NCBI GenBank assembly: GCA_964425575.1
Contig: CAYRMN010000022.1
Coordinates: 1 to 22,981, forward strand
Reading direction: 5' to 3'
From: CAYRMN01 sp964425575
GTDB taxonomy: Bacteria; Patescibacteriota; Patescibacteriia; 2-12-FULL-60-25
DNA: 22,981 bases
This document shows, piece after piece, positions 22,915-22,981 of the stretch (the stretch's first letter is position 1; every line of letters starts with the position of its first letter). The translations under genes and the position numbers were made by a program. The notes below the pieces were generated by a model, which searched no databases, was not told the DNA's origin, and worked only from the letters and a program-made list of their open reading frames with translations.

Positions 22915-22981
22915 ATGAGTCATTCAGCATGGTATTGCACCAAGATTCAGTCCAAGCTTGTCCTTGGACTTATTGACGTTA
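22915..22981 (+). CDS. Start of an unidentified gene (cut by the window edge)
   Basis: The first 22 codons read MSHSAWYCTKIQ then SKLVLGLIDV, open to the last base. The strong promoter placing the transcript start on this ATG supports a real gene. The fragment is too short to recognise a family; it shows no clear signal peptide. Confidence 0.65.
   Translation, partial: MSHSAWYCTKIQSKLVLGLIDV

Overview
The window looks like a chromosomal piece from a member of the Candidate Phyla Radiation (Patescibacteria, Parcubacteria-like; a closer placement is not possible by eye). Pointers are the compact layout with overlapping gene ends, many short membrane or secreted proteins of unknown function, a membrane-anchored VirD4/DUF87-type ATPase next to dnaX, and start codons only a few bases after the -10 box. 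TGA serves as a normal stop (dnaX and the histidine kinase end in TGA), so the TGA=glycine code of some CPR lineages is not used. A run of ten Ns at 18709-18718 shows that this is a scaffolded, probably metagenomic, assembly.

Layout. 80-1424: DUF3467-like gene overlapping dnaJ. 1431-1542: palindromic repeat. 1616-2152 (+) and 2186-2737 (-): convergent membrane and anchored proteins. 3008-4825: a GC-rich Gly/Thr/Ala-rich lipoprotein gene of myxobacterial style, with its own Shine-Dalgarno and a strong terminator, unlike anything around it. 4909-6288: a secreted surface protein. 6290-6412: a long imperfect palindrome ending in a T tract. 6431-7861 cysS and 7839-8789 (-) corA overlap tail to tail. 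8908-14301: apparent operon of a small hypothetical gene, the VirD4-like ATPase, another hypothetical gene and dnaX. 14337-14410: tRNA-Gln(CUG) with a clear promoter and terminator.

14510-15543 is a damaged stretch: a HIT-family gene with at least two frameshifts, then an OmpR-type response regulator split by an in-frame TAA between its receiver and DNA-binding domains. The partner histidine kinase (15494-16543) looks intact. It is followed by an M32 carboxypeptidase (16600-18099, -), an ABC-F ATPase interrupted only by the N gap (18205-19678), a BaiN/HI0933-type flavoprotein (19661-20911, -), a second ABC-F ATPase (20932-22734, -), another palindromic repeat, and the first 22 codons of an unidentified gene at the right edge.

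The most notable signals are: (1) a recurring TGCTATACT-type -10 element 6-11 bases before the start codon in at least eight units, implying leaderless transcription as the local norm; (2) the self-contained foreign-looking lipoprotein unit that breaks this rule; (3) the nonsense-split response regulator beside a decayed HIT gene; (4) several palindromic intergenic elements; and (5) a possible programmed frameshift site in dnaX. No CRISPR array, transposase or phage module was seen.
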